A stretch of DNA of 64,000 bases, taken from CAZHNW01 sp942491575 (GTDB lineage: Bacteria > Spirochaetota > UBA4802 > UBA5550). Below, piece after piece: positions 53,754 to 62,791 of this stretch. The stretch lies in assembly GCA_942491575.1 (NCBI GenBank), contig CALOBT010000031.1:62001-126000 (forward strand). The letters are read 5' to 3'. The notes beneath the pieces are model-generated. The model had not been told where the DNA came from. It did no database searches and was given only the letters and a program-made list of their open reading frames with translations. Numbering within the stretch: position 1 is the first letter of the stretch; each line of letters starts with the position of its first letter. The position numbers were made by a program, and so were the translations under genes.

Positions 53754-53871
53754 ACCGGCTCCTGAGTGAAGAAACTGCAATGATTTGTAGTTATCTTTCC
53801 TCGATGATTACGTCAATAGAATTAATGCTGTTACTGACTTATTTTCAAATTCCTATCCATGGCAACACCGG

Positions 53872-54222
53872 TCAGTATTTTTTCGGCCAGGAAAAATTAT
53901 CCACCTGGGAAAGCTTTTTGAAGTAGTAGCTGCTGTTATATCCCTGCTTAATGGAAATGGCATTTTCAGGACAGGCCGCCATGCAGTCTCCACAGGCCAT
54001 ACATGACTTGATTGCCTCATCCCTGGTCAACATTATCAGGCGGGGGACTTTTTCCCCGTTTTCATTCTTTTCCAGTTCAATGGCCCTGGCGGGACATATG
54101 CGGGTACAGATTCCGCAGCCGGTACAATTTTCTCTGCTGAATTCAATCATCCCGGTACGGGTATGCTTCGATTTAAAATAATTGGGCACTTTAATCCGAT
54201 CGATTATATTCATGTATGACAT
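53872..54222 (-). CDS. Ferredoxin-like 2x[4Fe-4S] protein
   Basis: 116 aa from ATG 54222 (GGGGGAA upstream); the frame is open to 54336, inside the upstream gene. Two cluster motifs are present, CTGCGICTRICP and CMACGDCMAACP. It probably passes electrons to or from the nitroreductase encoded directly upstream; its start lies 2 bases beyond that gene's stop. Confidence 0.88.
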   Translation of the reverse strand: MSYMNIIDRIKVPNYFKSKHTRTGMIEFSRENCTGCGICTRICPARAIELEKNENGEKVPRLIMLTRDEAIKSCMACGDCMAACPENAISIKQGYNSSYYFKKLSQVDNFSWPKKY

Positions 54223-54223
54223 T

Positions 54224-54979
54224 TTATTCCCCCTGAACTTCTTTTCTGGATTTCCCCCGGGAGCCTTCATCATACCATTCGACAATTTGAGCTTCCCTGT
54301 CGACCTCTCCATCGTAGCTGCCCTTTGGCCAGCCAAGGATCAGGCAGTCATCAAGAGAGTAGGGATAGGATACGCCGAAATATTTACGCCACTTTCTCAT
54401 TTTCATCAACAGGGTAACCATACCGACCCAGCATGTCCCAATACCGAGACTGTGTGCCGCCAGTACCATGTTCTGGCCGCAGATTCCAGCGTCAAGTTTT
54501 GGCGAACCGACGCCGCGGCGATCAATGAGGATCAGGATCATTGCAGTAGGATTATGGTAGACGGGAACCGATCCGGAGGCAATTCGTTGCAACAGGTTAA
54601 AGGGGATGGGGTGCATCATGTTGGGCATCAGCCTTGTCAACATGCGTACCGGGGGCCCAAGGAAGATTCGTCGAAGGGAGCTGCGGTCATAATCGAGAAA
54701 CCACATGATAAATCTGGTCAGTTTGATCGTATCCTCTTCCATGGCCTGCATAATTTCCGGGTCCTTTATAACGATAAATTTCCACGGCTGGCAGTTCCCG
54801 GCAGATGGGGCAAAACGTCCCGCCTCCAGGATGCGGCGAATCATGGGATCCGGTACCTGTTCTTTTTTAAAAACCCTGATACTGCGCCGTTCCATGATTA
54901 TTTTTTCCACGGGATTCCACGGCATTCCCTCCCTGTAGAAGTGAAGGGGGGATTGAATTTCGTTGTTGCTTTTATTCAT
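54224..54979 (-). CDS. Nitroreductase-family flavoprotein
   Basis: 251 aa. FMN-binding signatures: ERRSIRVFKKEQVPD near the start, APSAGNCQPWKFIVI, and SLGIGTCWVGMV towards the C-terminus. Longer than typical 180-200 aa nitroreductases because of an insert (about 85-135) with hydrophobic character. The substrate is unknown; with a ferredoxin partner it may use reduced ferredoxin rather than NAD(P)H. GGAG precedes the ATG. Middle gene of a three-gene unit. Confidence 0.88.
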   Translation of the reverse strand: MNKSNNEIQSPLHFYREGMPWNPVEKIIMERRSIRVFKKEQVPDPMIRRILEAGRFAPSAGNCQPWKFIVIKDPEIMQAMEEDTIKLTRFIMWFLDYDRSSLRRIFLGPPVRMLTRLMPNMMHPIPFNLLQRIASGSVPVYHNPTAMILILIDRRGVGSPKLDAGICGQNMVLAAHSLGIGTCWVGMVTLLMKMRKWRKYFGVSYPYSLDDCLILGWPKGSYDGEVDREAQIVEWYDEGSRGKSRKEVQGE

Positions 54980-54993
54980 TTTAATAACTCCTG

Positions 54994-55386
54994 TTAAGCC
55001 ATAGAATCAGTATTGCCTTTACACAGGTACCAGATGAAGAGGATACCCCAGAAGAAGTCTCCCAGCACCGCCAGAAATGCCCAGATTGTAGCCAAGTTTA
55101 TCATAAAGTAATAAGTATACATGATAAAAAGAATTAATTTACTCAACAGGCCAAGGATTATGACACCGCGGTTCCCTTCAGGGTCGCGGGCCACCATCAG
55201 GTAACCTAAACCGAATATTATAACCGCCAGCATAACGATGCGGGTCATAATTACCGCGATAAACTCGCCGGTATAGGCTCCGTCTCCGAAGAATAGATTG
55301 ATTGCAAATTCCTGAAAAAGCAGCCCCGTAAAGCCGATACTGAGATTCCACAGGCCCGCGGGGGTGAAGAGGATTTTTTGATTCAT
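54994..55386 (-). CDS. Small four-helix membrane protein
   Basis: 130 aa with four hydrophobic helices and short loops (GDGAYTGEF, ARDPEGNRG). AAAGGA lies upstream of the ATG. First gene of the unit with the nitroreductase (14 bases on) and ferredoxin, so it may serve the same pathway, for example as a membrane anchor. No family recognised. Confidence 0.68.
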   Translation of the reverse strand: MNQKILFTPAGLWNLSIGFTGLLFQEFAINLFFGDGAYTGEFIAVIMTRIVMLAVIIFGLGYLMVARDPEGNRGVIILGLLSKLILFIMYTYYFMINLATIWAFLAVLGDFFWGILFIWYLCKGNTDSMA

Positions 55387-55572
55387 GATTCCTTTCCGTT
55401 AAAAAATTATAGCTATATATTGTATGATGTGAAAGTTATAAAACAATTATAGTAATGTCGTACATCAGATCAAGGAAGAATCAAGAATATTAATGTAGTG
55501 CAGTTTGAAGAATTTATTCGGCAGCGAATAACTGCATGAAAAGAATAGGAATCCCTTTGCGGCCGATCAAAT

Positions 55573-56049
55573 TTAGTTGAAATATTCGCAGCTGTCGGTT
55601 GTTGAAGTAACCTCAACGTGGGTATCCAGAATAACTGTGTCATTGATATAATTAAAGTAACCGGCTTTGACGGTAATACCCAGGTCGCAGGAAAAATGAT
55701 AATCATCATACTGCTGCGTAATGAACTCATTCCCTGAAACAACATAATCGGGACCTTCTGATAAAATATGAAAACGGGCACCGTTTCTGCTGAAGGTCAT
55801 TGATTCATTTCTGGTTCCATCGGGTTTTCCGGGACAGGTACTGTTGTAGACTGTAACGGAAACGAAACAGCTGAAACATGAAAAATCTCCTGAATCTTCC
55901 ATCTCTCCATCGGCATTAAAATTATAGCTTACATCCAGCCTGCAGGTGTCTCCACCACCTAAACCCGTATCCGGTAGCAGGCATCCCGATAGTACAAACA
56001 ATAGCGCTGGAAAAATTATAATTATTGTCAGTATAAAATATTTTTTCAT
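55573..56049 (-). CDS. Lipoprotein of unknown function
   Basis: 158 aa. Lipobox VLSGC (Cys23). The mature part has six further cysteines and strand-like segments (TCRLDVSYNFNADGEMEDSG, DFSCFSCFVSVTVYNSTC), suggesting a disulfide-bonded beta-sandwich. AGAGAG lies upstream of the ATG. Single-gene unit, divergent from the AraC gene at 56261. Confidence 0.7.
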   Translation of the reverse strand: MKKYFILTIIIIFPALLFVLSGCLLPDTGLGGGDTCRLDVSYNFNADGEMEDSGDFSCFSCFVSVTVYNSTCPGKPDGTRNESMTFSRNGARFHILSEGPDYVVSGNEFITQQYDDYHFSCDLGITVKAGYFNYINDTVILDTHVEVTSTTDSCEYFN

Positions 56050-56260
56050 ATTTCTCTCTGATTTGTGAGGCTGAGTAGTGGTTAAATTAATAGTAAAATC
56101 AACACTATAATGTCAATGCATTTTAGTTCAATCAATGCTGGATATAATTTTTAATCTATTTCTATCAATAGAAACAAATAATGATTGCTAAAAAAATGAT
56201 ATAAAATACCTTTTAAAAAAAATAGCCGGATAGAATTTTTTATTAAAAGAAAGAACAGCT

Positions 56261-57880
56261 ATGAAATTATCGGAAAAAAAATTTTTAAAACGAAGCGTAA
56301 TTATTATAATGATTATGCTTCTTCCGGTTCTACTCTCCTGCGGAGAGGATGATACCGGGGAAGAAACCATTGACCTGAGTGGCACCTGGCATATCCGTCT
56401 CGAATCCCCGGCTGTTCCTGCTTCACCGGGAGAGGAAATTTTTATTCCCGGTTCATGGAATGAGATTATCAAATCGAGCAGGGATTATTCCGCAGTTGTG
56501 ACTCTGGAAAAAAGCGTCTTCATTAGTGAAGAGATGAGGGGGAAGTCACTGCTTCTCTCCATGGGGCGCATCGGCGTATCAGATGAACTTTTTATCAATG
56601 ACCGGCATGTGGGGCGTACAGGCAGTTTCCCACTTAAGGATGGAAGTCTCGACTACCACTTCGCCTGGCAGCTGCCGCGGCGTTACTTCATTCCCCCCTC
56701 ATTTATTAATTACGGAGGGGGAAATCGCATACGCCTGAGAATTTTTTCTCATATTATCTCGGGCATCGAGGGCCCTGTAACTCTCAATTTTTCCGACAGG
56801 AACAGCTATCGTGGTCTGCACGATTCTCATTTGCCGCTGATCTTTAATGTTGTTGCGATTGCCCTGAACATTCTTTTTTTCTTTGCCATGATTCTTCTAT
56901 TTATTTCCAATCAGAGAAAACGGATATACCTTTACTTTTCTCTCATGGTACTTTTTACCATTGCAGGCAATTTCACCGTACTCGATTTTGATTTTCCCGT
57001 AGACGGGCTTTTAAGGGCCAAGGGTTTTTTAATTACCTACAGTATTGTGAATTTTTTTGCCCTCATTGCATTGAAGAGATTTTTTGAAATTAAAAACAGG
57101 TTCATTTCCCCCATAGCGATTGCCGTAATGGTAATTGTCGAAGTGGCGGTTTTACTGGCACCGGATACCGGTTTTTTAATGAAATACAGTGCCCCCGGGG
57201 CAATTGTTTTCGCTAACGCATCACTTTTCACCGTAACGGTGCTTTACGGCATTGCACTGAAACGTGATCCGAGGCAGTACTGGTATTTCCTCTTCGTAGC
57301 CCTGCCGGTACCCCTTTCTGCACTGCGCAATTCGTGGTACCTGGCGACATTACGTTTCTATGAACTTCCCCTGCTGATATTTATGCATATACCCCTTGCC
57401 TTTTCTATCTTTATACTCTACTATATTTATGATCTGGAACGGGCAAAGAATGAAAAGGAATCCCTCTACGCGGTGTTGCTGAAAAAGTCAAAAAACATCG
57501 AACGGATACTGAAGTCCCTCCAGAAAGAAAATTCAAAACCGGAGCCCCGCGACATTATACAGGATGTAATTGAATACCTTGATACTAACTACCAGGAAAG
57601 GTACGACCGTAAAGATTTGTCCCATAAATTTAATCTTAATGAAGATTACATGGGGCAGATATTCAAAAAAGTGACCGGTACCAATATTTCCAATTATCTT
57701 AATATCCGGCGTATCGATGCCGCCAAGGAACTACTGATTGACACGGATGCGAAGATAATTGACATTGCCTATCATGTCGGCTTTGATAACCTGACTCACT
57801 TTCACCGTCAGTTTAAAAAGCAGACTGCACTGACACCTAATGAATACAGAACCCTCATGACAAAGGAGATAGAAAAGTAG
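56261..57880 (+). CDS. AraC-family regulator with extracellular jellyroll and seven-helix membrane region
   Basis: 539 aa. The N-terminus has a lipobox-like sequence (LLPVLLSCGED). Residues about 35-180 are a galactose-binding-like jellyroll (LSGTWHIRL, IFIPGSWNEI, LFINDRHVGRTGSF). Seven or so helices follow (about 190-395), then a short coiled coil and an AraC double helix-turn-helix (445-535; IIDIAYHVGFDNLTHFHRQF). This looks like a 7TMR-DISM receptor fused to a DNA-binding output. Its stop overlaps the GTG of the next gene. Confidence 0.87.
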   Translation: MKLSEKKFLKRSVIIIMIMLLPVLLSCGEDDTGEETIDLSGTWHIRLESPAVPASPGEEIFIPGSWNEIIKSSRDYSAVVTLEKSVFISEEMRGKSLLLSMGRIGVSDELFINDRHVGRTGSFPLKDGSLDYHFAWQLPRRYFIPPSFINYGGGNRIRLRIFSHIISGIEGPVTLNFSDRNSYRGLHDSHLPLIFNVVAIALNILFFFAMILLFISNQRKRIYLYFSLMVLFTIAGNFTVLDFDFPVDGLLRAKGFLITYSIVNFFALIALKRFFEIKNRFISPIAIAVMVIVEVAVLLAPDTGFLMKYSAPGAIVFANASLFTVTVLYGIALKRDPRQYWYFLFVALPVPLSALRNSWYLATLRFYELPLLIFMHIPLAFSIFILYYIYDLERAKNEKESLYAVLLKKSKNIERILKSLQKENSKPEPRDIIQDVIEYLDTNYQERYDRKDLSHKFNLNEDYMGQIFKKVTGTNISNYLNIRRIDAAKELLIDTDAKIIDIAYHVGFDNLTHFHRQFKKQTALTPNEYRTLMTKEIEK

Positions 57881-58140
57881 TGGGCAAGCAGGAAATGAGA
57901 AAAGCAATATTTAACCTGGTGGAGAATCTTTCTCAATACGAACTTTCTCCAACAGGCCAGAAACTGGTGCTGCATTATTTCAATGAATCAAAGGCACCCG
58001 ATACCTATGAAAGGGCCCTTGATGCTATCGAACGCTATATCCCGGAAAAACTTCCAGGCCCCGACGATACCTCCCCCCGTTTACAGCGACTTTTGGATGA
58101 ACTGAAAAGAGAATCTGCCGTGTGGGATGCTGAATCCTGA
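57880..58140 (+). CDS. 86-aa protein coupled to the AraC regulator
   Basis: GTG start overlaps the AraC stop by one base, implying coupled translation. The product is helical and charged (AIFNLVENLSQYELSPTGQK, then YERALDAIERYIPE) without membrane segments. No family recognised; it may be a small partner of the regulator. Its end meets a 21-bp tandem repeat. Confidence 0.6.
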   Translation: MGKQEMRKAIFNLVENLSQYELSPTGQKLVLHYFNESKAPDTYERALDAIERYIPEKLPGPDDTSPRLQRLLDELKRESAVWDAES

Positions 58141-58235
58141 AGGCGAGGTGTGCTGATGAGAAGGCGAGGTATGATGATGAGAAGGCGAGGTGTGCTGATG
58201 AGAAGGCGAGGTATGCCAACCTCGCCTTCTCATCA
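58140..58235 (+). repeat. 21-bp tandem repeat ending in a long hairpin
   Basis: About 3.7 copies of a 21-bp unit (AAGGCGAGGTGTGCTGATGA plus G; copies alternate GTGTGCTGATG and GTATGATGATG) run from 58140 to about 58217. The last copy pairs with an inverted copy to form a 16-bp perfect stem (58197-58212 with 58219-58234). It lies between convergent genes and probably serves as their terminator. Earlier copies could pair with the same 3' arm. Confidence 0.85.
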
Positions 58236-59000
58236 TCATCTCCACGGATCACATTCCGTATTGTGATATTTCCGCAATAATTCATGCAGTTGGGGGCGAA
58301 TCTCCTCATTGGCAATTTCAAATTCTTCCTCTTTTGAATATGAAAGATCATAATGTTTATTCATAAAAATCGGCTTGCCAAATTCAATGATCAGTTTTTT
58401 CGGCAGCGTGAAGGGAAATATCGCCACGTCATCGGGACGCCCTTCGTGATGAATTGCCTTCATTACCGGTGAGGCTTTACCGAAGCCTATCATTGCGGCT
58501 GGAATTAGTGGAATCTGGTACTTCCGTGCAATGCGAAAAACACCGGGATAAAATTTTCCAAGTCTGTGGCGTTCGCCAAAAGTTTTAATATTACCTTCCG
58601 GGAACAGTACCATCAGTCCAGGGAATTTTTCTCCCCCGGGTTTCAGGTAGGGATTATAATAATCATACTGCATTCCCTTTCCCTGGAAGAGGGGGAGTCC
58701 CGCACCTACGTACCATCTTCCCCACCAGTGACCGGTGTAGTGCCAGGAGTGGATGATCATCGGTGTTACCTCCCGTTCCGGTACTGCAAAATGGGAAAGG
58801 GCGAGAAGGTCCAGGTCATATCCCCCGGCATGATTCGGGATGATTAAAGCGGGACCATCGGGGATGTTTTCTATTCCACGGATTTCCAGGCGGTGGTAGA
58901 GTTTGAAGTACCATTTAAAAAAATTCTTTTTGCGGCGGTTATACGTCTCAAATTTTGTATGATAGTCTTTTTCGATTTGCTGAAATTCACTGTATTCCAT
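58236..59000 (-). CDS. 1-acylglycerol-3-phosphate acyltransferase-like (PlsC family)
   Basis: 254 aa from ATG 59000 (GGGGGAA upstream; an ATG at 59030 lacks one). Acyltransferase motifs: NHAGGYDLD (His-x4-Asp catalytic pair), LFPEGNIKTFG for glycerol-phosphate binding, and LIPAAMIGFGKA. Transfers acyl groups to a lysophospholipid or related acceptor at the inner membrane face. Large insert with aromatic residues (WHYTGHWWGRWYVG) differs from canonical PlsC, so the acceptor is uncertain. Confidence 0.85.
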   Translation of the reverse strand: MEYSEFQQIEKDYHTKFETYNRRKKNFFKWYFKLYHRLEIRGIENIPDGPALIIPNHAGGYDLDLLALSHFAVPEREVTPMIIHSWHYTGHWWGRWYVGAGLPLFQGKGMQYDYYNPYLKPGGEKFPGLMVLFPEGNIKTFGERHRLGKFYPGVFRIARKYQIPLIPAAMIGFGKASPVMKAIHHEGRPDDVAIFPFTLPKKLIIEFGKPIFMNKHYDLSYSKEEEFEIANEEIRPQLHELLRKYHNTECDPWR

Positions 59001-59112
59001 ATTTCCCCCGATGACTGACATGTCATTCATTGTATGTATTCAGGATTTTGTCAATCAATAAACATTTCCCGGAAAGGAGATATTCTTTCGAATTATTCTT
59101 TCCTGTTTATTC

Positions 59113-59141
59113 TTGACATGGCAGGCTCTTCGCTGTCTGAT
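59113..59141 (+). promoter_or_regulatory. Possible promoter of the AraC regulator at 59159
   Basis: TTGACA (59113-59118), 17-base spacer, TCTGAT (59136-59141). The -35 is perfect and the -10 weak. The start site would leave a very short leader. Confidence 0.4.
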
Positions 59142-59158
59142 TAGGTTGAGAAACAGTC

Positions 59159-60757
59159 ATGGCCCGTATCTATCATATAATATTTACATTATTTTTGCTG
59201 TTAAGCCTGGCGGTACCCTCGTCAGGGGAGGCACGTAACGGTATCTGCAACCTTGATGCTGAAGGAAATATTACCCCTTTATCGGGGATCTGGCATTTCC
59301 GTTACGGTGATGATATTTCATGGAAGGAAGATTATTTTTCTGCTTCAGAGTGGCAGACTGCCCCGGTTCCCGGGTGGATTCCTTCCCCCCCCGGAAAAAA
59401 AATACCGGGATTTTTCTGGTACCGCCTGCATATCAATATCGGGACAGAGACACTCAATGACCGGCCCCTCTTTATATCTCTTCCCCGTTTTTTCCATGCC
59501 TCGGAAGTTTATTTCAACGGAAGAAAAATCGGCAGCAGGGGAAAACTTCCTTCAAAATCGACTCCCTTCACCTGGGGTGTCGGGGGGATCTACCGTATAA
59601 TTACCCCGGAGCATATCCGTTTCGACGGACCCAATGTGCTGACGGTGCGGGCCTACGGGGGGTACCGCCTTTTTGCGGGGTCACTCTATTCCTATGGATT
59701 CGCCGGTCCCTATGATTACCGGAAGAGTTTTTACTGGATAAATAACCTGATGAATCTTCTCCTTGGGGGATTTTTGCTGCTTATTGCAGCGAGGGCCTTT
59801 GTCGGTTACCGGAAAAGAAAGGAAAAAAATCGGTGTCATCTCGGGATATTCAGCCTTTTACTTGGACTTTTTTTGCTGGTAGTCTGGATGCCAGACAATA
59901 TAGAGGGGAACACGCAGCTGCTTCACGGTCTCCAGGTTGCCCTCCTTCTGGGAGTTCTTGCATCTCTTTTTTTTCTGGGACCCGACATTTTGACTGTTCC
60001 TTCGGTTGTGAAACGTATTCTTCCGGTTGTTACGATTCTTTTTGGAGTACTGGCTCTGAGCGTACTTGTTACGGGATATTTTCCTCTGATCAACAGCCTC
60101 CTCTACGGCTCTCTTCTGGTGATTCTGGTTTTATCCCTTGCGGCAGGAACAGGTGCGCTGATAAAAACAATAAAGGGATACCGAAGCCATGCCCCGATTG
60201 CCGCGGGGGGCCTTATAGTCACCGCTGCAATGGCAGCTGACATGTGGCGCGTTACCGGGGGCGGAACCGATACGGGTACCTATGCAGTTCGTCTTATTAC
60301 ACCCATGGCGGGGGTAATATTTACGGTGCTTCTCTACCGGCACATTTCCCGCAGCGGGAAGCCTGAAGAAAAAAAACAGGCCCCGGGGCGTTCGCAGCTG
60401 AAGGGAATAGATACCGTTTCCCTCGAGGCCTCACTTAAGCGCCTCATGGCTGAGGAAAAAATATACCGGAGCGATGCCCTGACCCTCCAGGGGATGGCGG
60501 AGCACCTCGATGTATCGATCCATCAGCTTTCTGAATATCTGAACCGTCACCTGGAGCAGAATTTTAACAGTTTTATCAACAGCCACCGCATTTCTGAAGC
60601 AAAGGAAATTCTCAAGGGAGAGCCCGAGGCCTCTATTATCTCCATTGCCTATCGTGTCGGTTTTAATTCTGTTTCAACATTTTACGACGCATTCAAAAAA
60701 GAAACAGGCCAGAAACCTCAGCAGTACAGGAAGAGTAACAGCCAGGGCCGTGCCTGA
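59159..60757 (+). CDS. AraC-family regulator with jellyroll and seven-helix membrane region
   Basis: 532 aa. Signal peptide to about 24, then a galactose-binding-like jellyroll (about 40-180; LSGIWHFRYGDDISW, FFWYRLHINI, VYFNGRKIGSRG), seven to eight helices (about 195-400) and an AraC double helix-turn-helix (425-525; MAEHLDVSIHQLSEYLNRHL and IAYRVGFNSVSTFYDAFKKE). Same plan as the 56261 protein, with a DNA-binding domain closer to that of 39717. The final codons and stop lie inside a long hairpin. Confidence 0.87.
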   Translation: MARIYHIIFTLFLLLSLAVPSSGEARNGICNLDAEGNITPLSGIWHFRYGDDISWKEDYFSASEWQTAPVPGWIPSPPGKKIPGFFWYRLHINIGTETLNDRPLFISLPRFFHASEVYFNGRKIGSRGKLPSKSTPFTWGVGGIYRIITPEHIRFDGPNVLTVRAYGGYRLFAGSLYSYGFAGPYDYRKSFYWINNLMNLLLGGFLLLIAARAFVGYRKRKEKNRCHLGIFSLLLGLFLLVVWMPDNIEGNTQLLHGLQVALLLGVLASLFFLGPDILTVPSVVKRILPVVTILFGVLALSVLVTGYFPLINSLLYGSLLVILVLSLAAGTGALIKTIKGYRSHAPIAAGGLIVTAAMAADMWRVTGGGTDTGTYAVRLITPMAGVIFTVLLYRHISRSGKPEEKKQAPGRSQLKGIDTVSLEASLKRLMAEEKIYRSDALTLQGMAEHLDVSIHQLSEYLNRHLEQNFNSFINSHRISEAKEILKGEPEASIISIAYRVGFNSVSTFYDAFKKETGQKPQQYRKSNSQGRA

Positions 60758-60781
60758 AAGACTCGGCCCTGGCTGTTACTC
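60733..60781 (+). terminator. 18-bp perfect hairpin enclosing the AraC stop codon
   Basis: 60733-60750 pairs exactly with 60764-60781 (core ACAGCCAGGGCCG), 13-base loop containing the TGA stop. No T-run follows, so it may protect the mRNA end or act with Rho rather than as a classic terminator. Confidence 0.7.
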
Positions 60782-60843
60782 AGTAATTTCGGTTTCCGGA
60801 ATTATAAATTCCGAAGATTTATTCTCTCCAGGTTGTATATTTG

Positions 60844-60852
60844 TGCTATAAT
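60844..60852 (+). promoter_or_regulatory. Extended -10 promoter of the sulfatase-like gene
   Basis: TGCTATAAT: a perfect -10 with the TG extension; no good -35. Start site near 60859, 21 bases before the ATG. Confidence 0.5.
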
Positions 60853-60879
60853 CAATAATTCTACCACCGGAGAAAATCT

Positions 60880-62610
60880 ATGCAGATTACAGGATTTAAA
60901 CCAATATTCAGCCTTATGCTGTTGAGTATAATTTTTACTGCATCATGCGGGGAGAAAGCTGAAGTATCCCTGGATAAACCTGAGCTGATGCAGGAGCATT
61001 GCGGGAAATATATCGGAAAACCCCGCGTCGAAAAAATATCAAAACATGTCTGGATGGCGACGGGGTATGACCTGGCCAATACACTGCTGATTCACACAAA
61101 AGAAGGAAATATTATTGTCGATCCCTCAATGAGCCCCATCAGGGCCCGGGAGGTAAAAAAGGCCCTTATGGGGAAGGCGCCAAAGGGGCCCGTAAAGGCC
61201 ATCGTCTATACCCACAGCCACATTGACCATATCGGCGGCGCCATTGAATGGATAGAGAAGGGTACCCGCATCTGGGCAACGGAAAATTTTACCCCGCACC
61301 TTTTTAAACAGTACAATCTTTTTTCACCCATTGAGACCATCAGGGGACGCCGGCAGTTCGGCGATAATGTATCCCTGGAGAAACTTCCCTGCAACGGCAT
61401 TGGCCGGCGCACGGATATTCGCGCGGCCCTGAAAAGCGGTGTCATGCTCCCGACGGATACATTTACCGGAAAGAAAAAGCTGGTATTCGGGGGTCTGGAG
61501 ATACAGCTCCTTGAGGCCCACGGGGAGACCCATGATCAGCTCATCGTCTGGATTCCCCAGGATAAGACATTGATTGCGGGGGATAACTTCTACTGGACCT
61601 TTCCTAACCTTTATACCATCAGGGGTACTTCCCCCAGGCCGGTACGCCAGTGGGTAGTCAGCCTGGATCAGATGCGCCGTCTTGCACCGGAACACCTTGC
61701 GCCGTGTCATACGAAACCGGTACACGGGAAAGATGAGATTAGCAAAATGCTGACCGATTACCGTGACGCCATCCAGTGGGTCCACGACGAAACTGTCCGC
61801 GGGGCCAACCGCGGCGAGGATGTGGATACCCTCGCTGAAAATATAAAGCTGCCGAAGCATCTGAAGGACAAGCATTACAACACTGAATTTTACGGTCAGG
61901 TGGACTGGTCTGTAAGGGCCATCTACAGCAATAACCTCGGCTGGTTCGATGGGCGCCCCGAGGCCCTTTATCCGCCTGCCGTAAAGGATGCGGCGCTGCG
62001 TGAAGTAAAACTGATGGGGGGGGCATCAAAGGTAATTAAGGAAGCGGTTGCCGCTGCGGAGAAAAAAGATTACCGTTGGGCCCTGCATCTCCTGTCGAAG
62101 GTGAAGCGTTCAGGTTATGAAGGAAGTGATCTTTCAGACAACCTTGCCTCGGTAATGGAAAAACTCGGAGGCACCCTGTATAATTTAAACGGCCGTGGAT
62201 ACCTCCTCGAGTATGCCCGGGAACTGAAGGAAGGAAAGGTGGACTATCCCGCTCCGACTTACCGAAAAGAAATGGCGGGGAAGATCCCCCTGGAGCTGAT
62301 TTTCAGCCAGATGATAGTGCGCCTGAAACCGGATAAGGCTATGGACGTTCATGAAACCGTTCATTTTAATTTTCCCGCGGAGAAGAAACGCTTCATACTT
62401 ACTGTGCGGCGGGGAATCTGTGAAGTCGTTGAAGGAAATCCCCTGCCGGGGACACCGAAGCCCGTTGCGGTGGTTTCTGTAGACGCACAGACCTGGAGAT
62501 TTATGGCCCTGAAGATGATCTCTCCCGTAACGGCGGTCACCTCGGGGAAACTGAAGGTGGCGGGAAGCCGTTTAGGATTTTTGAATTTTATGCGAAAGTT
62601 TGAGATGTGA
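60880..62610 (+). CDS. Alkyl-sulfatase-like metallo-beta-lactamase-fold lipoprotein
   Basis: 576 aa. Lipobox FTASC. The metallo-beta-lactamase domain carries THSHIDHIGG (HxHxDH), EAHGETHDQLIVW and GDNFYWTFPNLYTIRGTSPR, the latter typical of SdsA1/BDS1-type alkyl sulfatases. A dimerisation region (about 340-440) and an SCP2-like C-terminal domain (about 450-570) complete the usual three-domain layout. It should hydrolyse alkyl sulfate esters or a related substrate in the periplasm. GGAG lies seven bases before the ATG. Terminator at 62627. Confidence 0.88.
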   Translation: MQITGFKPIFSLMLLSIIFTASCGEKAEVSLDKPELMQEHCGKYIGKPRVEKISKHVWMATGYDLANTLLIHTKEGNIIVDPSMSPIRAREVKKALMGKAPKGPVKAIVYTHSHIDHIGGAIEWIEKGTRIWATENFTPHLFKQYNLFSPIETIRGRRQFGDNVSLEKLPCNGIGRRTDIRAALKSGVMLPTDTFTGKKKLVFGGLEIQLLEAHGETHDQLIVWIPQDKTLIAGDNFYWTFPNLYTIRGTSPRPVRQWVVSLDQMRRLAPEHLAPCHTKPVHGKDEISKMLTDYRDAIQWVHDETVRGANRGEDVDTLAENIKLPKHLKDKHYNTEFYGQVDWSVRAIYSNNLGWFDGRPEALYPPAVKDAALREVKLMGGASKVIKEAVAAAEKKDYRWALHLLSKVKRSGYEGSDLSDNLASVMEKLGGTLYNLNGRGYLLEYARELKEGKVDYPAPTYRKEMAGKIPLELIFSQMIVRLKPDKAMDVHETVHFNFPAEKKRFILTVRRGICEVVEGNPLPGTPKPVAVVSVDAQTWRFMALKMISPVTAVTSGKLKVAGSRLGFLNFMRKFEM

Positions 62611-62626
62611 TGTGTGATGAACGGCG

Positions 62627-62654
62627 GGGTGTGCCCAGAGGGTACACCCTTTTT
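62627..62654 (+). terminator. Terminator of the sulfatase-like gene
   Basis: GGGTGTGCCC (62627-62636) with GGGTACACCC (62640-62649), one wobble, then TTTTT. Confidence 0.8.
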
Positions 62655-62791
62655 AAGTATTGTCCCGACATCCGGGGCTTGAATATGAAAAGGGTGTTTT
62701 CGCCTCCCTACCGTTTTCGTATACTCTCTTTGTACATCGATCCAATACATAAAAACCGAATCCTTATCTGCCAGGCCTTGAACGCTGTAGT

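Noticed and set aside
54182..54997. 271-codon + frame opposite the nitroreductase
   Set aside because: Antisense shadow of a gene with clear FMN-binding motifs.
58140..58217. 21-bp tandem repeat considered as a CRISPR array
   Set aside because: Units are directly adjacent with no spacers and no cas genes nearby.
58025..58351. 108-codon minus frame reading through the 21-bp repeats
   Set aside because: Overlaps the acyltransferase end in another frame; the LAFSSAH repeats are only the repeat being translated.
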